A stretch of 61,739 nt of DNA from an uncultured Clostridia bacterium (GCA_910586765.1 CAJUJJ010000018.1:1-61739); one strand, 5' to 3'; shown: positions 1 through 8,198, counted from the stretch's first letter. Made by a program: numbers and translations. The notes: generated by a model not told the origin, from the sequence alone.

Positions 1-57
1 AAACGGCTGATGATACTTGGTGGGGGACTGCCTGGGAAAGTAAGTGGTGGCTGGAGC
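1..57 (+). rRNA. rrf: 5S ribosomal RNA, 3' end (partial)
   Basis: The first bases match the 3' part of bacterial 5S rRNA: the loop E/helix IV segment (tgatacttggtgggggac) followed by the closing strand of helix I. The 5' part lies outside the window. Directly followed by a tRNA cluster, as at the end of an rRNA operon. Confidence 0.85.
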
Positions 58-61
58 ATAA

Positions 62-133
62 TCCTCGATAGCTCAGCGGTAGAGCATCCGGCTGTTAACC
101 GGAGGGTCGTAGGTTCGAATCCTACTCGGGGAG
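62..133 (+). tRNA. tRNA-Asn (GTT)
   Basis: Complete cloverleaf of 72 nt. The acceptor stem pairs 62-68 with 126-132, the anticodon loop reads ctGTTaa, and the T-loop is ttcgaat. No CCA is encoded. It is co-transcribed with the upstream 5S rRNA and two further tRNAs. Confidence 0.96.
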
Positions 134-141
134 TTTAGCAA

Positions 142-213
142 GGCCCGATGGTCAAGCGGTTAAGACACGGCCCTTTCACGGCTGTAACCCGGGTTCGATT
201 CCCGGTCGGGTCA
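142..213 (+). tRNA. tRNA-Glu (TTC)
   Basis: Cloverleaf of 72 nt with acceptor arms at 142-148 and 206-212. The anticodon loop is ctTTCac and the T-loop ttcgatt. CCA is not encoded. Second tRNA of the post-rRNA cluster. Confidence 0.96.
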
Positions 214-243
214 TTTTTTCGGGTCATTTTTAAAAATTTATAT

Positions 244-315
244 GGCGCTGTAGCCAAGCGGTAAGGCAAAGGTCTGCAACACCTCTACGCATCGGTTCAA
301 ATCCGATCAGCGCCT
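244..315 (+). tRNA. tRNA-Cys (GCA)
   Basis: Cloverleaf of 72 nt. The acceptor stem is 244-250 with 308-314 and the discriminator base is T315. The anticodon loop is ctGCAac and the T-loop ttcaaat. Last gene of the rRNA/tRNA unit, followed by a terminator. Confidence 0.96.
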
Positions 316-325
316 TTATAAAAAG

Positions 326-367
326 CCTTGATATTTAGTTTATCTAAGTATTGAGGTTTTTTGTTTT
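326..367 (+). terminator. Intrinsic terminator of the rRNA-tRNA operon
   Basis: Inverted repeat ccttgatatttag / ctaagtattgagg followed by a T-rich tract (ttttttgtttt), directly after tRNA-Cys. Confidence 0.85.
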
Positions 368-441
368 GCAAAAAAAGTGTTGCAAATTTTGAAGAAGCGT
401 ATAGAATATTGTTATAATGAAAGTAAAAGGAGGTGAGTTTG

Positions 442-1383
442 TTGAATGAAACATTACCGATTGCAGTTATAGTTGGAGTTGTAAGTGGATTTATAACGAC
501 AATTTCTACTGTGTTTATAAACAAATCTAAAGATAAACTGCAATATATTACAAGTGAACGTGCTAAATGGAGAGAAGAAATCAGAGAAATTGCGAATAAG
601 CTTCAAATTGAAGAAAATATATTTAAAATTGAAAATATATTATGTGAATTAGAAGTAAGAATTAATCCATATGGAATAATGGATAAGGATAATATTTTTA
701 AAGATGGACATATATGGAAAATTATTGAAGTATTAAAAAAATGTAAAGATTATGATAGAAGAAAGGAGAATAAAGAAGTATTAATAAAATATTTGTCTTG
801 TTTATTAAAATATGATTGGGAACGTTCAAAAATAGAGATTTTGGGAAGTAAAAGTTTAACGCTATATATCATTCTTAGCATAATTTTTCCAATTACAATG
901 TATGGCAATTATTATTTAGAAAAAAACGAATTAAATATTGATATTAAAGTTTTTTGTTTAATGGCGTTAATAATAGTAATTATGAGTATTCTAAATTTGA
1001 TTTGTATAATATTACAGAAAAAATATTTAAGTAGTTATTTTATAGAAAATAGAAAAAAGAACAATATAGAAAAGAACACTGTAAAAAATAACAAATGGGA
1101 AGAATTTTTTAAAACAAGAAACGAAATATGGATATGTCTTAAAATTTTACTATTTACTACAATATTGGTGATAATAATGATAAATAATATTAATGTGTGC
1201 ATAGGATTTATTGGTATTATTTTAATTTATGCTATTCTTTTTGCTGGAATAGTATGGTATGACGTAGAAATAGAAGTAAGTAATTATACAAATTATTATA
1301 ATATTATAGAGGAAATTTCTCCAAAAATTGAAAGTGATAATTTTCAAATAAATGAAGAAAGTCAAAAAACTTCTTCAGAGTGA
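442..1383 (+). CDS. Hypothetical multi-pass membrane protein
   Basis: I do not recognise this 313-residue protein. A hydrophobic helix at about residues 4-24 is followed by a charged, probably cytoplasmic, helical stretch beginning with a Glu-Arg-Ala-Lys-Trp-Arg-Glu motif. Further predicted membrane segments lie at about 138-158, 170-190 and 232-270, and the tail is polar. I chose TTG 442 because AGGAGG at 428-433 lies 8 nt before it; the in-frame GTG at 433 would overlap the Shine-Dalgarno. The gene follows the rRNA/tRNA terminator and has its own terminator. Very AT-rich composition, like the next four genes, may indicate acquired DNA. Confidence 0.75.
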   Translation: MNETLPIAVIVGVVSGFITTISTVFINKSKDKLQYITSERAKWREEIREIANKLQIEENIFKIENILCELEVRINPYGIMDKDNIFKDGHIWKIIEVLKKCKDYDRRKENKEVLIKYLSCLLKYDWERSKIEILGSKSLTLYIILSIIFPITMYGNYYLEKNELNIDIKVFCLMALIIVIMSILNLICIILQKKYLSSYFIENRKKNNIEKNTVKNNKWEEFFKTRNEIWICLKILLFTTILVIIMINNINVCIGFIGIILIYAILFAGIVWYDVEIEVSNYTNYYNIIEEISPKIESDNFQINEESQKTSSE

Positions 1384-1420
1384 TGACGAATATTTAAAAA
1401 AATGACTATGATAAAAAGTT

Positions 1421-1460
1421 TTGGTATTTAGAGATATAAATACCAAGGCTTTTTTGTTTT
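1421..1460 (+). terminator. Intrinsic terminator
   Basis: Hairpin ttggtattta / taaataccaa (1421-1446) followed by ggcttttttgtttt. It ends the transcript of the membrane protein gene. Confidence 0.8.
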
Positions 1461-1546
1461 GCAAAAAAATAAAATGATATTTTAAAATTGCTAAAATGTC
1501 GATTTTTTGATAATATTGATGTAAAGATATTGGAGATGATAGTGAT

Positions 1547-1909
1547 TTGAAGAAATCGGAATATATAGAACAGTTTTTAAATTTTTTAGCAGAGGCAGAA
1601 AATGCTTACAATTTAGCTTTAAAAGAAAAAGAGGAGCAGGAGAAATTAGAAAGCGATTATATACATACATTGGAATTGGAAGATTTGAATTATAGAGAAA
1701 GGAGTAAATTAGCAACACAGTTAAGAAATTGCCTGAGAGAAAGAAGAAGAAGCAAAGATATTGTGGAATTGCTAGAGCCCATTGTGCTTTTTAAAAAAGA
1801 GGATAGCAATAAAAAGACATTAGGAAAATTGACACAGCTTTTGGGAGAAGTACGAAAAATAGAACGTTATCACGAAAATAGACATTATAATAAAAAAGTA
1901 CAAAAATAA
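1547..1909 (+). CDS. Hypothetical coiled-coil protein, 120 aa
   Basis: Unrecognised small, highly charged protein, rich in Lys, Glu and Leu with heptad-like spacing over most of its length (about residues 10-110). It probably forms an extended coiled coil, and there is no signal peptide or membrane segment. It starts at TTG 1547; GGAG at 1532-1535 is rather far away (11 nt), so the start is uncertain. It heads a compact run of four small genes (1547-3219) with intergenic gaps of 1 to 18 nt, which suggests one transcript. Confidence 0.6.
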   Translation: MKKSEYIEQFLNFLAEAENAYNLALKEKEEQEKLESDYIHTLELEDLNYRERSKLATQLRNCLRERRRSKDIVELLEPIVLFKKEDSNKKTLGKLTQLLGEVRKIERYHENRHYNKKVQK

Positions 1910-1927
1910 TATAGAGGTGTAATGATG

Positions 1928-2434
1928 ATGAAACTGAGAGAATATAATGCGTCTGATGCAGAAGTGATTACAACATGGATAGAAAATGAATATGCTTTTA
2001 GACAGTGGAGTGCAGACAGATATGAAAAATATCCTATTACAGCAAATGACATCAATCAGTATTATGACAAAGAAAAAAATAATTATAAAATGTATATTAT
2101 AACAGCATATGACGAAAGTGGCACAGTGGGACATTTTACATTGCGTTTTGTTGATGAGCACAAAAAAACAGTTAGACTAGGTTTTGTAATAATAGACAAT
2201 AAAAAAAGAAAAAAAGGTTATGGCAAACAAATGGTTGATTTTGCTATAAAATATGCTTTTGATAACATTGGAGCAAACAAAATATCGTTAGGTGTTTTTG
2301 AAAACAATCATAATGCTATAAAATGTTATGAACGTTGTGGCTTTCAAAAGAAAAAAATAGAAATAGTAGAAAGTTATGAATGTATGGGAGAAATTTGGAA
2401 TTGTATAGAAATGGAATATTTAAAAGAGGTGTAA
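1928..2434 (+). CDS. GNAT family N-acetyltransferase (RimJ/RimL-like)
   Basis: A 168-residue single-domain GNAT. The acetyl-CoA pyrophosphate-binding motif is visible as Arg-Lys-Lys-Gly-Tyr-Gly-Lys (residues about 96-102), followed by the typical helix. The C-terminal Asn-x-x-Ala-x-x-x-Tyr-x-x-x-Gly-Phe motif is also present. By family it would acetylate an amine (protein N-terminus, amino acid or drug); the substrate is unknown. Three ATGs in a row occur (1922, 1925, 1928). GAGGTG at 1914-1919 is best spaced (8 nt) for 1928. One base separates it from the next gene, which implies translational coupling. Confidence 0.85.
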   Translation: MKLREYNASDAEVITTWIENEYAFRQWSADRYEKYPITANDINQYYDKEKNNYKMYIITAYDESGTVGHFTLRFVDEHKKTVRLGFVIIDNKKRKKGYGKQMVDFAIKYAFDNIGANKISLGVFENNHNAIKCYERCGFQKKKIEIVESYECMGEIWNCIEMEYLKEV

Positions 2435-2435
2435 A

Positions 2436-2789
2436 ATGGGTTTTTTAAAAAAACTGCTGGGAAAAAAAGAAGTAGAAGGAATTGATTTTTCTGCTGTAAA
2501 AACAAATGAAATGGCAAAAGAATTGTGTGAGAAAAAAGAATTAGCATTGCTGTATATTGTGCCATTACGTTTTGGAGGAGAAGACGAAAGCAATAATATA
2601 TTGTATGTTCCGCCTGAAATAGTAGATTTGAAACAAAGATATGACAGTGTGGCAGAAAAAATGCTTTTAGAAAGTGGTGCAAGATATGTGTGCACACCAG
2701 AATATAAAGGCAAAAGTTTTGTACCAAGTGCATTACATATTGCTGTGACAGGTAAAACAAGATTTACACAAACTATAAAAATTTGGTGA
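2436..2789 (+). CDS. Hypothetical protein, 117 aa
   Basis: Not recognised. It is a small soluble protein with a basic amphipathic N-terminus (residues 1-12) and a central segment rich in beta-branched residues. There is no signal peptide or transmembrane helix. It starts at ATG 2436 with GAGGTG 6 nt upstream, directly abutting the acetyltransferase stop codon and 4 nt from the next gene, so it is part of the same small operon. No function can be assigned from sequence. Confidence 0.6.
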   Translation: MGFLKKLLGKKEVEGIDFSAVKTNEMAKELCEKKELALLYIVPLRFGGEDESNNILYVPPEIVDLKQRYDSVAEKMLLESGARYVCTPEYKGKSFVPSALHIAVTGKTRFTQTIKIW

Positions 2790-2793
2790 GGAT

Positions 2794-3219
2794 ATGAAAG
2801 AGTGTATCAAAAAAAGATTTGTTTTAATAATTGTATTTGTTGTAGCAATAATAGCTTTATATTGTTATATGCTGCCACATAGTATTGTATTTACAAATAT
2901 AAATGTTGTTGCGTATGTAGAACAGTATGGAAAACAAAAAAGATATATCACAGAAGAAATGGATAAAAAAAGGCTATTAAATATGGTTTCTAATATTAAA
3001 ATAATGCCATTTCAAAATCACCATATATTGTTTAGCGATGATGGTATTGTGATTACGATATATGGAAAAGGAATACTGTACAGAAATAAAGAAGTAAGTG
3101 TAGTACATATTTATATTTCAGAAAAAAATGAAATCAATACAATAGAAATAGATGAAAAAGACTACTGCTTTAAAAAAGAGAATATTTCTTTAAAAGAATA
3201 TAGTATTATAGCTGAATAA
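2794..3219 (+). CDS. Hypothetical membrane-anchored protein, 141 aa
   Basis: Unrecognised. Residues 8-27 form one hydrophobic segment after a Lys/Arg-rich start (a signal anchor), so the remaining domain of about 110 residues is probably outside the membrane. That domain is rich in beta-strand-forming residues and contains no catalytic motif I know. GAGG upstream of ATG 2794 gives a short but workable ribosome site. Last gene of the 1547-3219 group, followed by a terminator. Confidence 0.6.
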   Translation: MKECIKKRFVLIIVFVVAIIALYCYMLPHSIVFTNINVVAYVEQYGKQKRYITEEMDKKRLLNMVSNIKIMPFQNHHILFSDDGIVITIYGKGILYRNKEVSVVHIYISEKNEINTIEIDEKDYCFKKENISLKEYSIIAE

Positions 3220-3269
3220 GAAAAAGAAATCAATATTAATTTGTTTCAATTACTTTATATAAAAATGTT

Positions 3270-3297
3270 CCCTATTTTTTACATAGGGGATTTTTTT
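3270..3297 (+). terminator. Intrinsic terminator
   Basis: Hairpin ccctat / atagggg (3270-3288) and a run of seven T. It closes the small-gene operon ahead of lonB. Confidence 0.8.
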
Positions 3298-3370
3298 ATG
3301 GTATAAAATTGATGAAATGGAGAAAAATACAATAAAGATAGTAAAATATTTATGGAGGAGAGAAAAACAC

Positions 3371-5062
3371 ATGAACCGTCTTTATTTATTACTCACCATT
3401 GTGCAGATACTTTTTTCTTGTATTGCAGCAATTTATTTTTATAAAAGTTTAAAAGAAAAAAGTGGTACAAAATCATTTCATCAATTAGAATTTAGAAAAG
3501 AACAAGAACAACTCAAAAAAATGAGAAATATCCATTTGACAACACCTTTATCAGAACAAACAAGACCCAAAACATTAAACGATATTGTAGGACAAAAAGA
3601 AGGTATCAAAGCATTGAGAACAGCACTTTGTAGTCCTAACCCTCAACATGTTTTAATATATGGCCCTCCAGGAGTAGGTAAAACCGCAGCTGCAAGACTG
3701 ATATTGGAAGAAGCAAAAAAGAATATACTTTCACCTTTTGGGAGCAAATCCAAATTTGTAGAAATAGATGCTACAACATTGCGTTTTGATGAAAGAAGTA
3801 TAGCTGACCCACTTATTGGCTCTGTACATGACCCAATATATCAAGGGGCAGGAGCTTATGGTATGGCAGGAATACCTCAGCCTAAAGCAGGTGCAGTTTC
3901 AGAGGCACACGGAGGCATATTGTTTATAGACGAAATAGGAGAGCTACACCCTATGCAAATGAATAAGCTATTAAAAGTATTAGAAGATAGAATTGCACGC
4001 TTTCAGAGTGCTTATTACAGCGAAAACAATAAAAATATACCCCCTCATATACATGATATATTTTGTAATGGTATGCCAGCAGATTTTAGACTGGTAGGAG
4101 CAACCACAAGAAGCCCAGAAGAAATTCCTCCTGCATTGCGTTCCAGATGTATGGAAATTTATTTTGATGGCTTAAAAGAAAACTCTATTATAAAAATTGC
4201 AGAAAATACTATACAAAATGCAGGATTTGAAAAAGCACCAGCGTTATGTAAAAAAATAGCAAAATATGCTTCAAATGGCAGACAAACAGTCAATATTGTG
4301 CAGTCTGCTGTGTCACTTGCCATATTAGAAGGCAGACATTATATTGAACAAAAAGATTTAGATTGGGTATTGGAGGCAGGCAGATACCAAGCATTGCCAG
4401 CCAAAACAATTATGAACAAACAAAGAGCAGGTATTGTAAATGGTTTAGCAGTATATGGAAATGATAACAGAGGAATACTTTTGACATTAGAGGCATATGT
4501 GCAGAAAGCAAAAAATCAAAAAGGAAAATTAACTGTAACAGGTATTGTAGAACAAGAACTTCTCAAAAGCAGACAAGGAGAAGTCAAAAGAAAAAGTAAT
4601 GCCAAAGCATCTGTTGAAAATGTCATTACAGCATTAGAACAAATTACAGCAATCAATATGAAAGAGTATGATGTGCATATCAATTTTGCAGGAGGAATAC
4701 CAGTAGATGGCCCTTCAGCAGGTATTGCAATATTCTGTGCTGTGTATTCTGCATTGTTCCGTATGAAAGTAGACAATACGGTTGCTATGACAGGTGAAAT
4801 TAGTATTTATGGAGATATTTTACCTGTAGGGGGCGTTTGTGCAAAAATAGAAGGAGCAAAAGAAGCAGGAGCAAAAAAAGTGCTCATACCAGCAGATAAT
4901 TGGCAGGAAAAATATGCAGATATGGATATTGAAGTAAAACCAGTGCATACAGTAAATGAAGTGCTGGAAGAATTGTTTGATGTGGTAAAAAAACAAAAAG
5001 ACGATTTGCCTCAAAGGGAATATGTGGCAGCAAATGGTATATTAACAGCAGAAAAGGCATAA
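3371..5062 (+). CDS. lonB: ATP-dependent protease LonB (membrane-anchored, sporulation type)
   Basis: A 563-residue AAA+ serine protease. An N-terminal membrane anchor (residues 3-24) replaces the substrate-binding domain of LonA. The AAA module has Walker A GPPGVGKT (about residues 98-105), Walker B around Leu-Phe-Ile-Asp-Glu and an arginine finger region. The C-terminal Lon peptidase has catalytic Ser449 (Asp-Gly-Pro-Ser-Ala-Gly) and Lys492. In Bacillus the orthologue is made in the forespore and degrades regulatory proteins. ATG 3371 follows GGAGGAG with good spacing; an in-frame start 54 nt earlier lacks one. Its genetic neighbourhood with engB and lonA (here convergent downstream) is conserved in endospore formers. 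Confidence 0.93.
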   Translation: MNRLYLLLTIVQILFSCIAAIYFYKSLKEKSGTKSFHQLEFRKEQEQLKKMRNIHLTTPLSEQTRPKTLNDIVGQKEGIKALRTALCSPNPQHVLIYGPPGVGKTAAARLILEEAKKNILSPFGSKSKFVEIDATTLRFDERSIADPLIGSVHDPIYQGAGAYGMAGIPQPKAGAVSEAHGGILFIDEIGELHPMQMNKLLKVLEDRIARFQSAYYSENNKNIPPHIHDIFCNGMPADFRLVGATTRSPEEIPPALRSRCMEIYFDGLKENSIIKIAENTIQNAGFEKAPALCKKIAKYASNGRQTVNIVQSAVSLAILEGRHYIEQKDLDWVLEAGRYQALPAKTIMNKQRAGIVNGLAVYGNDNRGILLTLEAYVQKAKNQKGKLTVTGIVEQELLKSRQGEVKRKSNAKASVENVITALEQITAINMKEYDVHINFAGGIPVDGPSAGIAIFCAVYSALFRMKVDNTVAMTGEISIYGDILPVGGVCAKIEGAKEAGAKKVLIPADNWQEKYADMDIEVKPVHTVNEVLEELFDVVKKQKDDLPQREYVAANGILTAEKA

Positions 5063-5069
5063 ATAAAAA

Positions 5070-5098
5070 CCCCCTACAAAAATCATTTTTGTAGGGGG
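5070..5098. terminator. Bidirectional intrinsic terminator between lonB and the FliD-like gene
   Basis: Perfect 13-bp stem (cccccta caaaaa / tttttg taggggg) with A/T-rich flanks on both sides. It can serve the convergent genes lonB and the FliD-like gene. Confidence 0.8.
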
Positions 5099-5141
5099 AA
5101 AATAATTGTCCTTATAGTTTAGTAATAAAAGTGATGAAACA

Positions 5142-6452
5142 TTATACTAACATATTCATCAGAAGACCAGCGGTATAATAATTACTTAAATTATACGCAC
5201 CAGAATTTGCAAATCGGCTCATTAAATGCAGTGCATCTGTGCTGGTTTCTTGTTGCATTTGTTTCAAATCTCTACTAATTAAAGCATTAGCGGAACGGGA
5301 CATACCGCTTTCAGCAGACCTATAAGCACCTTGTGCAAGTCCGTGATTGCCGCTGATAATATCTTTGATTAATTCTGGGTCTTCATCTAATTTTTCAAGT
5401 AAAGTATCTTTGTTTAAAGATAAAGAACCATCAGCATTTTTGGTAATACCGATTAATTTCAAAGATTTTTCTGGAGCAGGGCCGCTTAACATTTGAGATA
5501 ATTGATTTTTTACACCAGAACCTCTATCTGCATTGGAAGAAACAACAGACAATGCTTTGTTGAATTTTTCAACAAGATTTTCAACTGCATTTGCAATGTT
5601 TTTGTTGTCTACGCCAACACTTACTGTTGCGTCGCCAACGCTCTTTAATGTCATGCTGGCTTTGCCGTAGTCCAGACTAACATTATTGGAACTAGATGTA
5701 AATTCTTCTGTAAAGCCATTGCTGTCAGTAACGGAATATTGTGCGTTTTGTGCAGCAGTAGCTGCTTCATTAAGACCGTTGTTTTCAGCAAATTCTCCAT
5801 TTACAATGAAAGAATTGTCTGTTCCAGTTTCTTTTGATGTCAATTTCAATACACTCTTGCCGTCTTTTGTTGTTTCAACAGATGCTTTTACACCAACACT
5901 TTGACGGTTGATTTCTTTTGCTACATCGTTGAGTAACTGACGGTTTGTTTTTTGTACGCCGTAATCATTTACAGAACTAACATTGATATTTGCTGTGCCC
6001 TTATTTGTTACAATAGAAAAATTAGCGTCCTCTGTTGCTTTTGCGTTACTTGTTACAGCGGTAGAAACATTTTGCTGTGCTGCTGCTAACTGCTGTACAG
6101 AAACATCAAAACTTTCAGGTTTTCTAAGTGTGTAATTTTTAGTAGCTGTCAAAACATCACTATCAGAACTATTTACAGTTAAAGCATTGCTTACGCCAGA
6201 AGAATTTACATCACGCAGAGAATTTGCTGCAGACATCAAATCTGACATAGCACTGTCATAGTTACGTAAAAATGTAGAAGCATTACTACTTAAAGAACTC
6301 GTAGCAGTATTGCTGGAACTGCTATTTGTTTTTTTGTCTAACTTATCTAATGCTTGCTGTAATTTTAACTGATTGAGTGCATTGGTAGAATTGAAATAAG
6401 AATTACTAAAATTATTGTAATTGCCGTAATAGTTACTAATTCCGTTCATCAT
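5142..6452 (-). CDS. FliD-like flagellar hook-associated protein (atypical cap protein)
   Basis: A 436-residue Ser/Asn/Ala-rich secreted-type protein. The C-terminal third carries the FliD_C pattern: Leu-x-x-Ile-Gly-Ile followed by Asp-Gly-Ser-Leu-Ser-Leu-Asn and then Leu-Asp-Glu-Asp-Pro-Glu-Leu-Ile. The coiled N-terminal helices and a central beta-rich part also fit filament-cap or axial proteins. It lacks the usual FliD N-terminus and is not beside other flagellar genes, so a dedicated cap role is only likely. ATG 6452 (or 6449) follows AAAGGAG. A sigma-D-like promoter sits upstream (6520-6546), consistent with late flagellar expression. Confidence 0.7.
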   Translation of the reverse strand: MMNGISNYYGNYNNFSNSYFNSTNALNQLKLQQALDKLDKKTNSSSSNTATSSLSSNASTFLRNYDSAMSDLMSAANSLRDVNSSGVSNALTVNSSDSDVLTATKNYTLRKPESFDVSVQQLAAAQQNVSTAVTSNAKATEDANFSIVTNKGTANINVSSVNDYGVQKTNRQLLNDVAKEINRQSVGVKASVETTKDGKSVLKLTSKETGTDNSFIVNGEFAENNGLNEAATAAQNAQYSVTDSNGFTEEFTSSSNNVSLDYGKASMTLKSVGDATVSVGVDNKNIANAVENLVEKFNKALSVVSSNADRGSGVKNQLSQMLSGPAPEKSLKLIGITKNADGSLSLNKDTLLEKLDEDPELIKDIISGNHGLAQGAYRSAESGMSRSANALISRDLKQMQQETSTDALHLMSRFANSGAYNLSNYYTAGLLMNMLV

Positions 6453-6519
6453 ACAATCGTCTCCTTTCCTATATATTTTTGTTATAGTATAAAAACAGCA
6501 TACACTGTTTCATTAATTA

Positions 6520-6546
6520 ATATCGTCTTATTTATAAAATGATTAA
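6520..6546 (-). promoter_or_regulatory. Possible sigma-D (flagellar) promoter for the FliD-like gene
   Basis: On the minus strand, TTAA (6546-6543), a 15-nt spacer and GACGATAT (6527-6520). This is close to the clostridial/Bacillus sigma-D consensus TAAA-N15-GCCGATAT, with 7 of 8 matches in the -10. It lies about 70 nt before the start codon. Confidence 0.45.
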
Positions 6547-6648
6547 TACCATTTTTTGATAATTGTTACTATATTTCTGCTGTAATAATATAAAAAAAAT
6601 AAAATTTGATATTTTTGACAAAATATATGTATAAATTTAAAAAATAAC

Positions 6649-6677
6649 TTGCTAATTATTTATTTTTGATATAAAAT
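6649..6677 (+). promoter_or_regulatory. Sigma-A promoter of the ferredoxin gene
   Basis: TTGCTA, a 17-nt spacer, then TAAAAT; the start site would fall about 25 nt before the AGGAGGTG ribosome site. Confidence 0.5.
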
Positions 6678-6711
6678 AGCATTGTATATTTTGATAGGAG
6701 GTGTATTTCCA

Positions 6712-6882
6712 ATGGCTCATAAAATTGGTTCTGAATGTATCGGTTGTGGTGCTTGCATGAGCGAATGTCCAACAAACTGCATTTATGAAAATGGTGGCGT
6801 TTACGCTATCAAAGAAGCAGAATGTATCGACTGCGGTTCTTGTGCTGGTGTTTGTCCAGTAAATGCTCCAAAACCTGAATAA
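6712..6882 (+). CDS. Clostridial-type 2[4Fe-4S] ferredoxin
   Basis: A 56-residue low-potential electron carrier. It contains two Cys-x2-Cys-x2-Cys-x3-Cys-Pro clusters (CIGCGACMSECP and CIDCGSCAGVCP), which bind two [4Fe-4S] centres, plus the expected pseudo-twofold repeat. It serves anaerobic oxidoreductases such as pyruvate:ferredoxin oxidoreductase and hydrogenase. ATG 6712 is preceded 8 nt upstream by AGGAGGTG, which settles the start. It is a single-gene unit with its own promoter and terminator. GC content is higher and codon use more biased than in neighbours, as expected of a highly expressed gene. Confidence 0.95.
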   Translation: MAHKIGSECIGCGACMSECPTNCIYENGGVYAIKEAECIDCGSCAGVCPVNAPKPE

Positions 6883-6916
6883 TTCTGGAGAAAAAGCAGA
6901 CAAGTTGTCTGTTAAG

Positions 6917-6945
6917 GGCTGTCGAGTGTTTCGACAGCCTTTTTC
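6917..6945 (+). terminator. Intrinsic terminator after ferredoxin
   Basis: Perfect stem ggctgtcga / tcgacagcc followed by a T run. The ggctgtc/gacagcc stem recurs at 13388 and 13750. Confidence 0.85.
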
Positions 6946-6955
6946 ATATGGTATG

Positions 6956-6998
6956 AAAAAATGGCTGATGTCTTTTGTAAAAAGAACTCAGCCATTTC
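6956..6998. terminator. Bidirectional terminator, mainly for the SASP gene
   Basis: Stem aaatggctga (6958-6967) with tcagccattt (6988-6997). On the minus strand the stem ends in a T run (complement of 6956-6960), just downstream of the SASP stop codon. Confidence 0.7.
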
Positions 6999-7020
6999 TT
7001 TTGTAAAAAGTTTTTATCAA

Positions 7021-7245
7021 TTAACCTTGTGTTTTATTTGCCATTTCTTTTTCTTGTGCTTCAATCATTTTTTTCACCATATAACCGCCTACATAACCAT
7101 TTTGAGCGGAAGTTAAATCACCATTATAACCTTTTTTTAAAGGTACACCGATTTCATTTGCTATTTCAAACTTATATTGTTCTAAAGCTGCCTTTGCTTC
7201 TGGCACATTAATTTTATTACTAGATGAATTATTTGTTCCTGACAT
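7021..7245 (-). CDS. Alpha/beta-type small acid-soluble spore protein
   Basis: A 74-residue DNA-binding spore-core protein. The two family signatures are present: a Lys-Phe-Glu-Ile-Ala-Asn-Glu-Ile-Gly-Val helix, containing the germination-protease cleavage region, and a second helix with Asn-Gly-x-Val-Gly-Gly-x-Met-Val-Lys-Lys-Met-Ile. Alpha/beta SASPs coat spore DNA in the A-like form, protect it from UV and heat, and are degraded at germination. AAGGAGG lies 9 nt before ATG. Expression in the forespore under sigma-G would be expected from the family; I did not find a convincing sigma-G box. This is direct evidence for endospore formation. Confidence 0.93.
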   Translation of the reverse strand: MSGTNNSSSNKINVPEAKAALEQYKFEIANEIGVPLKKGYNGDLTSAQNGYVGGYMVKKMIEAQEKEMANKTQG

Positions 7246-7340
7246 ATTATATGTCCTCCTTCAAATGCAATTTATTTGTGTTACATTTTTAGTATGGCAA
7301 TATCAAATGATTTTATGTAGGAACATATTACCAATAATAA

Positions 7341-7529
7341 TCAATATTCTTTAGGAAGTATTGCCCAAAGCACCATATAGATGGCAATAGGATAAATACG
7401 AAAAAGTAATACCAAAAGCACAAATATAATTCTGACAATAGAAGGTTCAAAATGAAAACATTGTGCAATACCCCCACAGACACCGCCTAATATTTTATTT
7501 GTTTCAGACAAACAAATATGAAATTTCAT
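7341..7529 (-). CDS. PspC-domain membrane protein
   Basis: A 62-residue PspC (phage-shock protein C) domain. It has the N-terminal Asn-Lys-Ile-Leu-Gly-Gly-Val-Cys-Gly-Gly-Ile-Ala signature, a short amphipathic stretch, and one long hydrophobic segment (residues 30-55) ending in Trp-Ala-Ile-Leu-Pro. Stand-alone PspC proteins of Gram-positives sit in the membrane and are linked to envelope stress; the role here is not known. AAGGGGTG precedes ATG 7529. Monocistronic between the SASP and engB genes. Confidence 0.85.
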   Translation of the reverse strand: MKFHICLSETNKILGGVCGGIAQCFHFEPSIVRIIFVLLVLLFRIYPIAIYMVLWAILPKEY

Positions 7530-7613
7530 AAAAACACCCCTTAAATCATTTAAAATACACAGACTAATTTATTAATATACGTTTTATTGTATTTGTTTGT
7601 CTGTTTTAATATA

Positions 7614-8198
7614 CTACAGTAATAATTTGTCAATTTCTGACCAAAGTTCTGAAACACCTGTTTTAGCTGTACCAGAAAAAGCAATCAATTTGTCTTGTTC
7701 AGACAACCCTAATGTCTTTTTAATCACACTTAAATGTTTTGGTATTTGACTTCTGTTTAATTTGTCTGATTTTGTAGCAGCAATGATAATGTTATAACCA
7801 TAATGTTTTAGCCAATCATACATCATAATATCATTTTTGCCAGGTTCGTGACGAATATCAATGAGTAATATAATACCTACAAGACATTGCCTTTTTTGTA
7901 AATAGCTTTCAATCATATTTCCCCACTTTTGTATTTCTGTTTTAGATGCTTTTGCATAACCATAACCAGGTAAATCTACAACATAAATTTCATCATTGAC
8001 ATTATAAAAGTTTATTGTTCGTGTTTTTCCTGGTTGTGAACTTGTTCTTGCCAATGCTTTTCTATTTAACATAGCATTGATAAGTGTAGACTTTCCTACA
8101 TTTGATTTTCCAGCAAAAGCAATTTCAGGTTTGTTATCAGAGGGATATTGTTCAAATTTTACGCCAACTGCTTCTAAAGAGGATTTTTTTACTTCCAT
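7614..8198 (-). CDS. engB: Ribosome biogenesis GTPase EngB (YsxC/YihA)
   Basis: A 194-residue TrmE-Era-EngA-EngB-Septin family GTPase needed for 50S subunit maturation. G1 GKSNVGKS (about residues 30-37), a G2 threonine in the Thr-Arg-Thr stretch, G3 Asp-Leu-Pro-Gly-Tyr-Gly, G4 Thr-Lys-Ser-Asp and the G5 Ser-Gly region are visible. Length is normal. Its start overlaps the 3' end of lon by 10 nt, so the two are co-transcribed and translationally coupled. The lon-engB pairing is conserved in Firmicutes. Confidence 0.95.
   Translation of the reverse strand: MEVKKSSLEAVGVKFEQYPSDNKPEIAFAGKSNVGKSTLINAMLNRKALARTSSQPGKTRTINFYNVNDEIYVVDLPGYGYAKASKTEIQKWGNMIESYLQKRQCLVGIILLIDIRHEPGKNDIMMYDWLKHYGYNIIIAATKSDKLNRSQIPKHLSVIKKTLGLSEQDKLIAFSGTAKTGVSELWSEIDKLLL

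Noticed and set aside
3317..3370. Longer N-terminus for LonB
   Set aside because: The extension would put charged residues before the membrane anchor and lacks a ribosome site; GGAGGAG fits ATG 3371.
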